From the NCBI RefSeq assembly GCF_001428665.1, contig NZ_LMIJ01000017.1, positions 1 through 36,225 of the forward strand: DNA of 36,225 nucleotides, written 5' to 3'. Each line of letters begins with the position of its first letter. Within the stretch, counting starts at the first letter, position 1. The stretch comes from Acidovorax sp. Root219. Lineage in GTDB: Bacteria; Pseudomonadota; Gammaproteobacteria; Burkholderiales; Burkholderiaceae_C. The notes under the pieces were generated by a model. The model searched no databases and had not been told where the DNA came from. It saw nothing but the letters and a program-made list of their open reading frames with translations. The position numbers were made by a program, and so were the translations under genes. Of this stretch, positions 8,869 through 15,880 are shown piece after piece.

Positions 8869-9270
8869 TTACGGCGCGTTGCCCATTGCCTGGCGCACCA
8901 GCAGCGTGTCGGTGAATTGCTCGAAGGCCACGATCTGGCCGTCCTGCACCTTCCACACATGGGCCACGCGGGCCTGCATGGCCTTGCCCGTGGCGCGGAA
9001 GGTGCCGTGGTAGGTGCCCACCCCGATCACCTGGTCGCCCGCATCGATCAGGGTTTGCAGCTCGAACCGGTAGCCGATCCAGTCGCGGCCCAGCACGGCA
9101 AACACGTTTTCGGCTACCGCCTGCGGCCCCACCCAGGTGCCCGCGCACGGAAACCCGGCCATCTCGGTCCAGCGCACCTGGGGCGACACGTGGGCCATCA
9201 TCTCCTGCACATTGCCCTGGGCCGACGCGGCGTAGTGCGCGCGCACGATGTCGATAGGTTGGGTCGTCAT
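8869..9270 (-). CDS. SnoaL-like (NTF2-fold) protein
   Basis: Product of 133 residues, cytosolic (no signal peptide). It reads IDIVRAHYAASAQGNVQEMM, then VRWTEMAGFPCAGTWVGPQAV, and closes with ARVAHVWKVQDGQIVAFEQFTDT. This is the standard SnoaL_2-type NTF2 domain of ketosteroid-isomerase-like proteins. It starts 4 bases downstream of the MBL-fold gene's stop, so the two are almost certainly one transcript and probably translationally coupled. The related exported gene at 8285-8776 follows. MBL plus SnoaL pairs next to a LysR gene often belong to catabolic or detoxification clusters; the substrate cannot be inferred. Confidence 0.88.
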   Translation of the reverse strand: MTTQPIDIVRAHYAASAQGNVQEMMAHVSPQVRWTEMAGFPCAGTWVGPQAVAENVFAVLGRDWIGYRFELQTLIDAGDQVIGVGTYHGTFRATGKAMQARVAHVWKVQDGQIVAFEQFTDTLLVRQAMGNAP

Positions 9271-9274
9271 GGCT

Positions 9275-10096
9275 TCAGCCCCACTTCATTTCGCCGGTGG
9301 CCACCTTGGCACCGATCTGCAGCGCCACGCCCATGCCCGCGTCCGGGTACCGCTGCGTCATGGCGGCGATCAGGGCGGCACTGTCGGCCGCCTTGGCCAG
9401 CTCCTGCTCAAACGCCAGCAGGTAGTCGCGGGTGTAGGCAAGTGCCGATGCATCGGCAGCGGCAGTGACCGCCATGTGCCCTGGCACCACCACCGCAGGC
9501 TGGCGCGCGGCCATGGCGTCAAGGTTGCTGATCCACGCGGCGCGCGCATCGGCGCCCTGCGTGTCTGCCGTCCACACATGCACGCCAGAGAACACCAGCA
9601 CCCCGCCGAAGACGGCGTTGAGCGATGGCACCCAGATATAGCGGCGATTGGCCAGGCCGTCGGCATTGGCGATGTCGATGGCGTGGCCGTCCAGGCTGAG
9701 GCTTGGGCCGTCGAAGGCCTCGGGCATCACGATGTCTGCCAGCGCCTGCGGGCCGTTGTCCTTGAGCTGCGGGCCCCAGGTGGCCAGCTTCTTTTGCACA
9801 TTGGCTTCAATGGCGGCAATGGTGGCCGACGCAGCGATCACCCTGGCATCCGGGAAGGCCGCCTTGATGGGCCCCAGGCTGAAGTAATAGTCCGGGTCGC
9901 TCTGGCTGATGTAGATGGTCGTGAGCTTCTTGCCGCTGGCCTTGATGGCCTCGGCCAGCGCCTTGCCATCGGGCAGCGTGAAGCCGCCGTCGATCAGCAC
10001 GGCATCGCTCGCGCCAGAGATGAGCACCGGCGCGCGGAAGAATCCGTGCTCGCCAGCGGGGAAATGTTTCCACGTCAATCGGGTCGTATCAGCCAT
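9275..10096 (-). CDS. MBL-fold hydrolase-like protein with degenerate metal motif
   Basis: Product of 273 residues with the metallo-beta-lactamase fold: strands around VLISGASDAVLIDGGFTLPDG (about 24-44), the active-site loop at about 62-75, VFSGVHVW, and VVVPGHM near residue 200. The hallmark HxHxDH loop is replaced by SQSDPDYYF, so two metal-binding histidines become Gln and Asp and the last becomes Tyr; only the Asp is kept. The downstream GHM histidine is present. It may bind one metal, use another mechanism, or be non-hydrolytic. There is no signal peptide. It is the first gene of a minus-strand run with SnoaL partners and is divergent from the LysR gene at 10274, its likely regulator. 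The fold is sure; the activity is not. Confidence 0.85.
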   Translation of the reverse strand: MADTTRLTWKHFPAGEHGFFRAPVLISGASDAVLIDGGFTLPDGKALAEAIKASGKKLTTIYISQSDPDYYFSLGPIKAAFPDARVIAASATIAAIEANVQKKLATWGPQLKDNGPQALADIVMPEAFDGPSLSLDGHAIDIANADGLANRRYIWVPSLNAVFGGVLVFSGVHVWTADTQGADARAAWISNLDAMAARQPAVVVPGHMAVTAAADASALAYTRDYLLAFEQELAKAADSAALIAAMTQRYPDAGMGVALQIGAKVATGEMKWG

Positions 10097-10252
10097 GGCG
10101 TTTCACTCCTGAAAATCAACCATCGCGACGCCTGCGGCGGTTGCATTGTGGATCACTGATTGCAGCTTGGCGCGGCTCCTTTTGCGGGCAGTTGCCGGCC
10201 CGGTGCAGACGCGCTGGGGCCATGGTAGGTACTAATGATTGACTCTGAAATA

Positions 10253-10276
10253 CATACATGCTAAACACAATGTATG
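10253..10276. promoter_or_regulatory. inverted and direct repeat at the LysR start
   Basis: CATACAT (10253-10259) and ATGTATG (10270-10276) form a perfect 7-bp dyad with a 10-base spacer. ATGCTAAA also occurs twice, 16 bases apart (from 10258 and from 10274). The dyad sits between the MBL gene and the LysR gene and overlaps the proposed LysR ATG at 10274, so binding there would repress the regulator. A LysR autoregulatory site is the likely reading. Confidence 0.5.
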
Positions 10277-11227
10277 CTAAAAACATACAATCAGGCCGAC
10301 AACAGCCTGGGCGGGCTGGGCAACCTACGGCGGCTGGCCTACTTCGTTGCGGTGGTCGAGACGGGTTCTTTCACTGCTGCAGCCGAGCGGCTGGGCATCA
10401 CCAAGGCCGTGGTCAGCCAGCAGGTGGCCCGGCTGGAGAGCGAGTTTCGCACCTCGCTGCTGGTGCGCACCACGCGCAAGGTGCAGCCCACCGAGGCCGG
10501 GCAGGCCTTCTACCTGCGCTGTGCATCCATCCTGCACGAGGCCGAAGACGCCTTCGACGAACTGGCCGAATCATCGGCAGAGCCATCGGGCACGCTGCGG
10601 CTCACCGCGCCGTTCGACTACGGCGTGGGCGTCGTCGTGCCGGCCATCGTCGCCTTCATGCAGCGCTATCCTGCCTGTAAGGTCGACGCCATCATGAGCG
10701 ACCAGACGCTGAACCTCATGACCGGCAACATCGAGCTGGCCATACGCGTCGGCTGGCTGGCCGAGACGGGCCTGCAGGCCCGCAAGATCGGCGCGTTCAG
10801 GCAACTGCTGGTGGCGCCGCCTGCCATGGCGCGGCAGGTGGCAACGCTCACACAGCCGGGCGAGCTGGCGGGGCTGCCCTTCGTGGCCAACACCGCCTTG
10901 CGCGACAACCTCCGGTGGGATTTCGCGCGCGACGGGGCCGAACGCCAGGCGGTGACCATGCAGGCATCCATCTTTCTCGACGCCACCCTGGCCGTGCGCG
11001 AAGCCGTGTGCCAGGGCGCCGGGCTCTCCGTGCTGCCTGACTATGCGATTGCAGACCACCTTGCCACCGGCCGCCTCATCCAGGTGCTGCCGCAGTGGGA
11101 GCTGCCCTCGGGCGGCATCCATGCGGTGTTCCCCGCAGCGCGGTTTCGCCCAGCCAAGGTGCGCGCGTTTGTGGACCTGCTGGCGGGCAGGGAGGCGGTG
11201 CGCCAAGGCGCCAGCCCAGGCCAATAG
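10274..11227 (+). CDS. LysR-family transcriptional regulator
   Basis: Product of 317 residues from the ATG at 10274. The winged helix-turn-helix begins at LRRLAYFVAVVETGSFTAAA (about residue 18), so the true start could be a later non-ATG codon. The helix-turn-helix is followed by a linker and an effector domain of the usual length with segments such as LRLTAPFDYGVGVVVPAIV and GAGLSVLPDYAIADHLATGRL. This matches the LysR subgroup that includes DsdC/CrgA-like regulators. It is divergent from the MBL/SnoaL run (first start codon at 10096), which it most likely controls. The inverted repeat at 10253-10276 overlaps its start. It ends 20 bases before the convergent hydrolase gene. The inducer is unknown. 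Confidence 0.9.
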   Translation: MLKTYNQADNSLGGLGNLRRLAYFVAVVETGSFTAAAERLGITKAVVSQQVARLESEFRTSLLVRTTRKVQPTEAGQAFYLRCASILHEAEDAFDELAESSAEPSGTLRLTAPFDYGVGVVVPAIVAFMQRYPACKVDAIMSDQTLNLMTGNIELAIRVGWLAETGLQARKIGAFRQLLVAPPAMARQVATLTQPGELAGLPFVANTALRDNLRWDFARDGAERQAVTMQASIFLDATLAVREAVCQGAGLSVLPDYAIADHLATGRLIQVLPQWELPSGGIHAVFPAARFRPAKVRAFVDLLAGREAVRQGASPGQ

Positions 11228-11247
11228 CCGCGGTGCACGGTCGATGT

Positions 11248-12681
11248 CTACCGGCAGCCGGCTGACCGCATGTCCTCCGATTCCACCCGCAGCGTGCTGC
11301 CCGGCGGCGTGATGGCGCAGCGCGATTTGAAGTAGAACGACAGGCGTTCGCGCGTGGGTGTGCCCTTCACCAGGTAGGACAGGTTGCCCTTGTAGACCGA
11401 GCCTGCCGCGGTGGCGGCGGCCGGGTCGTACAGCCCCTGGCTGATGTTGTGCCGGTCGGCAGAGTCGTCGAACGCCTGCGCCGTCAGCCGGCGAAACGCG
11501 TCCGCTGCCACGGCGGGGTCGCGCGCGCCCTTCAGGTACCGGTCAAACCAGGCCAGCGTGTAGTAGTTGATGGCGCTTTCGCCATACCGGCTGGCCGGCC
11601 CGCCAAACAGCGAGAAGTCCAGGTGCGTGGCCGCGCGCAGCACCAGCAGCATGCTGTCCACCCCGGCTGTGCGCACCTCCTGGTAGCCCAGGTCCTTGGG
11701 GTGCGGTTCGGCACCGCGCCCGCGGCCGGCCTGGGTGTTGACCTTGGCGGGCTCGGGTGGCTCGGTGTACGGCGCAATGGTGAAGTTGTAGTCTGCCCCA
11801 AAGCCCAGCGCCGGCGTGCGTATCGCCACGCCCGCTGGCGGGTCGATGCCGATCTTGTCCACCCAGCCGCTGCGGATGGTGGTCAGGTTGTCCCAGGCCA
11901 CGATGGCGGAAAGGCGCTTGTCCGTCTGCCCGATCAGGCTGGCCGTGCTGGCGCCCTGCGAATGCCCGGCAATGCCCACCGTGCGGGGGTCCAGCTGGCT
12001 CCAGTAGGGGAAGTAGCTGCCGTCCGCCAGCGGCGCGCTGGGGTTGGAGAACAGCCAGTCCACCACGTCCTGCGTGTCGATGCCGTGGGTGCCGATGGCG
12101 GCCGTCGTATCCAGCGCGATGGTCATGTACCCCGCCTCGGCCAGCGACTGGCTGGCCGAGCGGTGCAGCCGCTTGCTGCTGCCGCCGCCGTGCACGATCA
12201 CCACGGCAGGGTAGGGCCCCTCAAAGGACCTGAGCGTGGCCGGCATGCCGCTGCAGGTGCCCGCTGCGCAGGGCCGGTACACCTCGGTGGCAACGGCCTT
12301 GCCCAGCCGGCCGGGCGCAGTGGCCTCGGCAAACCGAAAGCGTGTGTTGGCATGCAGGGCCGGCGTCCGGTAGGCGTCCAGCGCGGGCAGCTTGCCTGCG
12401 GTGAACAGGGCGGCGGGTTGCTGCGCAAAGTCGTCGGTGCGCTCGCGGGCACAGGCCATGTTGTCCGCGTCGCGCTGCTTCCATGCGTCCGAGCCGGGCG
12501 CGGGCGATTCGTGCCGCACAGCGCCCTTGCAGTCGTAGACCAGCGCTGCGGCAGGCCCGTCGTCCGACCCGCCGCAGGCCGAAACGGCCACGGCCATCAG
12601 CGTGCCCAGGGCCATCGCGCCCCACAGTCCGCGCCAGCGGGTAGTGTGTTGGTGGTGGTGCTGTTGCATGTTGCTGCGCAT
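11248..12681 (-). CDS. lipoprotein alpha/beta hydrolase
   Basis: Product of 477 residues. The ATG at 12681 shares one base with the upstream gene's TGA (TGATG), a classic coupled start; a GTG at 12684 is also possible. The signal peptide ends in a lipobox VSAC (Cys36), predicting a lipid-anchored envelope protein. The hydrolase core shows the oxyanion segment HGGG (164-167), nucleophile elbow GHSQGA (Ser241), a likely acid at Asp298 and a histidine in AATHLDFS (His353). The layout resembles esterases and dienelactone hydrolase/PET-hydrolase-like enzymes with a cap after the nucleophile. It acts outside the cytoplasmic membrane, probably on an ester. It is the second gene of a two-hydrolase operon. 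The substrate is not known. Confidence 0.88.
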   Translation of the reverse strand: MRSNMQQHHHQHTTRWRGLWGAMALGTLMAVAVSACGGSDDGPAAALVYDCKGAVRHESPAPGSDAWKQRDADNMACARERTDDFAQQPAALFTAGKLPALDAYRTPALHANTRFRFAEATAPGRLGKAVATEVYRPCAAGTCSGMPATLRSFEGPYPAVVIVHGGGSSKRLHRSASQSLAEAGYMTIALDTTAAIGTHGIDTQDVVDWLFSNPSAPLADGSYFPYWSQLDPRTVGIAGHSQGASTASLIGQTDKRLSAIVAWDNLTTIRSGWVDKIGIDPPAGVAIRTPALGFGADYNFTIAPYTEPPEPAKVNTQAGRGRGAEPHPKDLGYQEVRTAGVDSMLLVLRAATHLDFSLFGGPASRYGESAINYYTLAWFDRYLKGARDPAVAADAFRRLTAQAFDDSADRHNISQGLYDPAAATAAGSVYKGNLSYLVKGTPTRERLSFYFKSRCAITPPGSTLRVESEDMRSAGCR

Positions 12682-14555
12682 CACTTGGCACCCCCGGCGC
12701 TCGCGTTGCGCTTCATGAACGCCGCCAGCGGCCGGATCACGTTGTTCGTCGCATCGTCATCGGCCGTCACGATGTCCACGTGCGAGTAGCCCTCGCTCAT
12801 GTGTACCTCGAAGCCACCTTCCACCCCGCCGTACTGGCGGTTGGCCACCAGCGTGGGCTGGCCTGCGGGCGTGCGCGCAATGCCGGCCTTGCAGCTGGCT
12901 GCGGCGCAGGGCGCTATCGCCTCGGCAAAGCCACGCCAGATGCCGGCCACCGGCGTGAGGCCGTTGGTGCCGCCAAAGGCGATGACGGGGATGTCGATCT
13001 TGCGCGCCTGCGTCTGGTTCACGATGTCGGCCCGGCCGCGCCCGCCCTGGCTGGCGGGCAGTGAGAGGGCGCTGGTGTCCAGCCCCAGGTTGGCGCCGCC
13101 GCTGCCCTCGGCATTGGCGAGCAACAGGCCCGAACTCGGGTAGTACCAGTCGCTGTAGGTGGTGTTGCCCAGGTACAGCGCGCGCGACAGGCGCTTGAGG
13201 TTGGTGGGCTCCACCTCCTTGCCCCAGGCGGGCGGGTTGGCCACCAGCGTGGCCGGCTGCGGGCCAAAGTCGCGGTAGGCCGCTGCGGGCAGCGGGTCGG
13301 TATTGTCCAGCCAGGTGCGCAGGCCGTCGGCCCGCGCCGGGCCCAGGGCGCCCATCGACACCGAATAGAACACCGTGCGCTGCAGGTTGTCGTCGTCCAT
13401 GAAGGTGCCGATGGCCGCGCCCGCCGTCACGGCAAAGTCGCGCTTGGTGAAGTCCGCCACGCGGTTGTAGACGTTGTTGCCCGCCACACCCCCCTGGTCC
13501 GCCTGCAGCAGCGCCTGGGTGCCGTTGATCGTGCCCTCGAAGGCCATCTGCATGCCCGCGATCTCGGTCGATGCGCTCACTCGCGGCGTAAGGCCCGGGC
13601 GCGACACAAACCCAGGCTCGGCTCCCGAGGCCACCGCCGCATACAGCCCGCCATCGGCCGCGCGCACCACCGCGTCGAGCTGCGCCGTCGTGGGCGCGTT
13701 CGTTGCCAGCGCACCGCCGGGGCCCTCGAACAGCACCAGCCCCTTGAGCCTGGCGTAGCCCGGCTGCGCCGGCCCCGTGCCCGTGAGGTTGAAGTCCGTG
13801 GCCGCATAGCGCGCCACAAAGCCCGTGCCGGCCGAATGCCCGCCCAAAAACACATTGCCATCGCGCGCCACCGTGTGCGCTGCGGTCACCACCGCATCCA
13901 GGTCGTGTGAATGCACCTGCGGCGTCCACTCCGCCAAAAACGGGATCTCGCGGCTTTCGTGGAACACCGCGCGCCGTGCCAGCTTGGCCGGCAGCGGCAG
14001 CCCCAGCTCGCCGCCGTACAGAAAGTTCAGGCCCAGCGCCGCATCGCGCTCGCGCTCTGCGATTTGCAGGCCCTCCATGTCCTGCAGCGCCACGGACCGG
14101 CGGTCCACCCCCCACACCTCCACCACCGCCTGGTGGTCGGCCCACATGCGGCGCACCAGGTTCTCGGCCAGGATGAGGTAGCTGTGCGACGCCGCCAGCG
14201 TGCCCGGCATCGCCACCAGCACCGCATCCACCGGCTTGCCCGCGTTGGCCGCCAGCCCATAGCGCGTGTAGCGCACCCGGTTCAAATCCGGCCCCGCCGC
14301 GCCGAACTGTGTGGCCAGCTTGCTGCCCGCCGCCACGGTGACCCCCGCCGTGCCTGGCGTGCGCGCCGCCTTGGCGCGGCTGGCCAGCTCGTGCGTGCTG
14401 ATGGTGAACTCGCCGGTGGTGCCCCCACCGTCCACCAGCGCCTGCCCACCACCGCCACAGGCGGTAAGCGCAGCGGCCAGGGTCAGGCCCAGCAGCGTGC
14501 GGCGCAGGGGCGCGCCGACGTGGTGGTTGCCGATATCTCTTTTGTTCTTCTGCAT
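12681..14555 (-). CDS. large lipoprotein alpha/beta hydrolase
   Basis: Product of 624 residues with AAGGAGA 5 bases before its ATG. The signal peptide ends in lipobox LTAC (Cys33), followed by a Gly-rich tether, so it is an envelope lipoprotein. The nucleophile elbow is GHSAG (Ser241), preceded by the strand GNVFLGGHSAG. A late His in GYSHVDIVTADDD (about residue 600) is the likely catalytic histidine, and IPVIAFGGTNG is the usual strand before the acid. It is longer than a basic hydrolase, with about 200 residues inserted after the nucleophile. It is first in an operon with the 477-residue hydrolase (stop and start share one base). A 22-bp palindrome at 14619-14640 lies in its promoter region, and a TetR gene is upstream on the same strand. 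Confidence 0.85.
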   Translation of the reverse strand: MQKNKRDIGNHHVGAPLRRTLLGLTLAAALTACGGGGQALVDGGGTTGEFTISTHELASRAKAARTPGTAGVTVAAGSKLATQFGAAGPDLNRVRYTRYGLAANAGKPVDAVLVAMPGTLAASHSYLILAENLVRRMWADHQAVVEVWGVDRRSVALQDMEGLQIAERERDAALGLNFLYGGELGLPLPAKLARRAVFHESREIPFLAEWTPQVHSHDLDAVVTAAHTVARDGNVFLGGHSAGTGFVARYAATDFNLTGTGPAQPGYARLKGLVLFEGPGGALATNAPTTAQLDAVVRAADGGLYAAVASGAEPGFVSRPGLTPRVSASTEIAGMQMAFEGTINGTQALLQADQGGVAGNNVYNRVADFTKRDFAVTAGAAIGTFMDDDNLQRTVFYSVSMGALGPARADGLRTWLDNTDPLPAAAYRDFGPQPATLVANPPAWGKEVEPTNLKRLSRALYLGNTTYSDWYYPSSGLLLANAEGSGGANLGLDTSALSLPASQGGRGRADIVNQTQARKIDIPVIAFGGTNGLTPVAGIWRGFAEAIAPCAAASCKAGIARTPAGQPTLVANRQYGGVEGGFEVHMSEGYSHVDIVTADDDATNNVIRPLAAFMKRNASAGGAK

Positions 14556-14618
14556 GCCTGTCTCCTTGATGGTTGTGTGAGGCGGTGGGTAAAAAATGGG
14601 CGCAAGCTAACGCTGCAG

Positions 14619-14640
14619 GTGCGTTGCCCAAGCAACGCAC
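14619..14640. promoter_or_regulatory. 22-bp palindrome upstream of the hydrolase operon
   Basis: Two perfect 9-base arms, GTGCGTTGC (14619-14627) and GCAACGCAC (14632-14640), with spacer CCAA. It lies 64-85 bases before the ATG of the 624-residue hydrolase, where an operator or activator site is expected. It differs in sequence from the TetR operator at 15443-15472, so a second regulator may act here. Confidence 0.55.
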
Positions 14641-14664
14641 ACGCGTGTCAACATCAGCAGGGAG

Positions 14665-14771
14665 TTAAGCGGTTAAGAAAGCCTCTCTGGCTAGGCGCTT
14701 CTGTCGCAGACAGTACGTTCAGTACGGCAAGACAGAACAACGACGCCAGGGAGGCTTTATTAGCCGCTCAA
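14665..14771. repeat. structured intergenic element, copy 2
   Basis: A 107-base imperfect palindrome. The outer 27-base arms (from 14665 and to 14771) pair with about four mismatches and include AAAGCCTC at 14678-14685 against GAGGCTTT at 14751-14758. The centre has the same core as copy 1: GGCTAGGCG, CGCAGACAGT, hairpin GTAC-gttca-GTAC, CGGCAAG, AACAACGACGC. One arm runs into the 3' end of the TetR gene (stop at 14760-14762), so it may also act as that gene's terminator. Confidence 0.68.
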
Positions 14772-15434
14772 CCCAGCCACCAGATAAGTCAAAAACTCTT
14801 CTTGTTCGCGCGCTTCGTTGCCGGGCATGGACAGTTCCATGGCCCCGAACGGCGAGCGCCGCATGTAGCTGCGGTACGAGATGCCGTAGTACACGGCGTT
14901 CATGGTCAGCAGCAGCCGAAACTGGATCGTCTCGCGCCCCACGGCGGGCATCAGTGTTTGCAGCCGCGCCAAGGTCAGCTCCAGCGTGCGGCGGTGCAGG
15001 GCGGCCGATATTTCCTGCCCCTTTTCGCCATAGTCCCACCCCAGCCGCCCGATGAAGTTGACCGCATCGCGCCCCAGCGCGGGCTCGCTCAACATGGCGA
15101 TCACGGGGCCAAAGGCCGCCTCCACCACGTCGCGCACGGTGTAGCCCGGCTGGTCGGCCAGCGCCTGCAGCCGAGCACAGGCCCGCGGCTCCAGCCATTG
15201 CTGCAGGAAGTTGGTGATCGCTTCGATCAACTCATCGCGCCCACCAAAGTGGTAGTGCAGTGCAGAAGGGTTCTGCGCCCCCGCCGCGATCACGATGCGC
15301 CGCAGCGACACGGCGTTCATCCCCTCGCGCGCCATGAGCTGCATGGCCTCTTCGATCAGGCGGGTACGGGTGGCCTGGGGGTCAGCGGGGGATATAGCCA
15401 AAGGGTCTGCTGGCGTGGCAAGGGCAGGCGTCAT
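14760..15434 (-). CDS. TetR-family transcriptional regulator
   Basis: Product of 224 residues. After a 20-residue Ala/Pro/Asp-rich leader, the TetR helix-turn-helix covers about 22-70: TRTRLIEEAMQLMAREGMNA, then LRRIVIAAGAQNPSALHYHF, the recognition-helix region with the family's HYHFG. The C-terminal ligand-binding domain is all-helical. The start is the ATG at 15434, 8 bases from a near-perfect 30-bp palindrome at 15443-15472, so autorepression is very likely. It precedes the two lipoprotein hydrolases on the same strand, separated by 204 bases that hold the structured element and a second palindrome. Control of the hydrolases is plausible but not proven. Confidence 0.92.
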   Translation of the reverse strand: MTPALATPADPLAISPADPQATRTRLIEEAMQLMAREGMNAVSLRRIVIAAGAQNPSALHYHFGGRDELIEAITNFLQQWLEPRACARLQALADQPGYTVRDVVEAAFGPVIAMLSEPALGRDAVNFIGRLGWDYGEKGQEISAALHRRTLELTLARLQTLMPAVGRETIQFRLLLTMNAVYYGISYRSYMRRSPFGAMELSMPGNEAREQEEFLTYLVAGLSG

Positions 15435-15442
15435 GGAGTGAA

Positions 15443-15472
15443 TAATGCACTTGAATTAATTCATGTGCATTA
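15443..15472. promoter_or_regulatory. TetR operator, 30-bp palindrome
   Basis: The stretch begins TAATGCAC and ends GTGCATTA around the centre GAATTAATTC. It reads the same on both strands except for one base pair on each side. It sits 9-38 bases upstream of the tetR start, the expected site for autorepression. On the plus-strand side no intact gene follows until the collagen-like gene at 15881. Confidence 0.75.
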
Positions 15473-15558
15473 GGGCTTGCCCTGAAGGAGCGTGCAGACC
15501 AGGGAGCCCACCGCGCTGGCGCTGTTGCCGGCACGCAAGAGGTGAACCGCCCGCTGAC

Positions 15559-15880
15559 CGCCGACCGCAGGCCGCCGGTGGCCACGGCCTCGGCCTCGGC
15601 ACCTTGACGACCTGGCGCGCACCCCGCTGCACCATGCCCTCCAGGGTAAGTGTCGAGGGGCATCGCAACGGCAATGGCTGATCCAGCAGGGCGCCAACGC
15701 CAACGTCCATCACGAATGCTTTGCATCGGGAGCCACCAGGCGTCGGGCGCTTCACTGGCCAAACGATCAGTGCATTTTCGGCATTTGTCATCTAGTTAGA
15801 GGACAGACATTCTTGGCAACCCTTCGTAACATCGCCCGCACGCCGTGGACGATCTGGCCGCGGCACATCCAGGGGAATTT
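15559..15880 (+). pseudogene. decayed ankyrin-repeat fragment (tentative)
   Basis: The 408-base stretch between the TetR operator and the collagen-like gene has no intact gene. In one plus frame, open from a TGA that ends near 15560 until a TGA at about 15883, it reads LARTPLHHALQGK (from about 15612) and WLIQQGANANVHH (about 15677-15715). These match the TPLHxA helix and the LLxxGAdpN turn of an ankyrin repeat. There is no start codon with a ribosome binding site, and later codons lose the pattern. A remnant of an ankyrin gene is the best reading; chance is possible. Confidence 0.35.

Noticed and set aside
14665..14771. attC-like (integron) site
   Set aside because: GTTAAGC and GCTCAAC resemble core sites but are in the wrong order (attC needs RYYYAAC first, GTTRRRY last), copy 1 lacks them, and no integrase or cassette array is present.
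15456..15791. 111-residue minus-strand open frame
   Set aside because: Overlaps the TetR operator and the ankyrin-like relic on the other strand; no recognisable domain or ribosome site.
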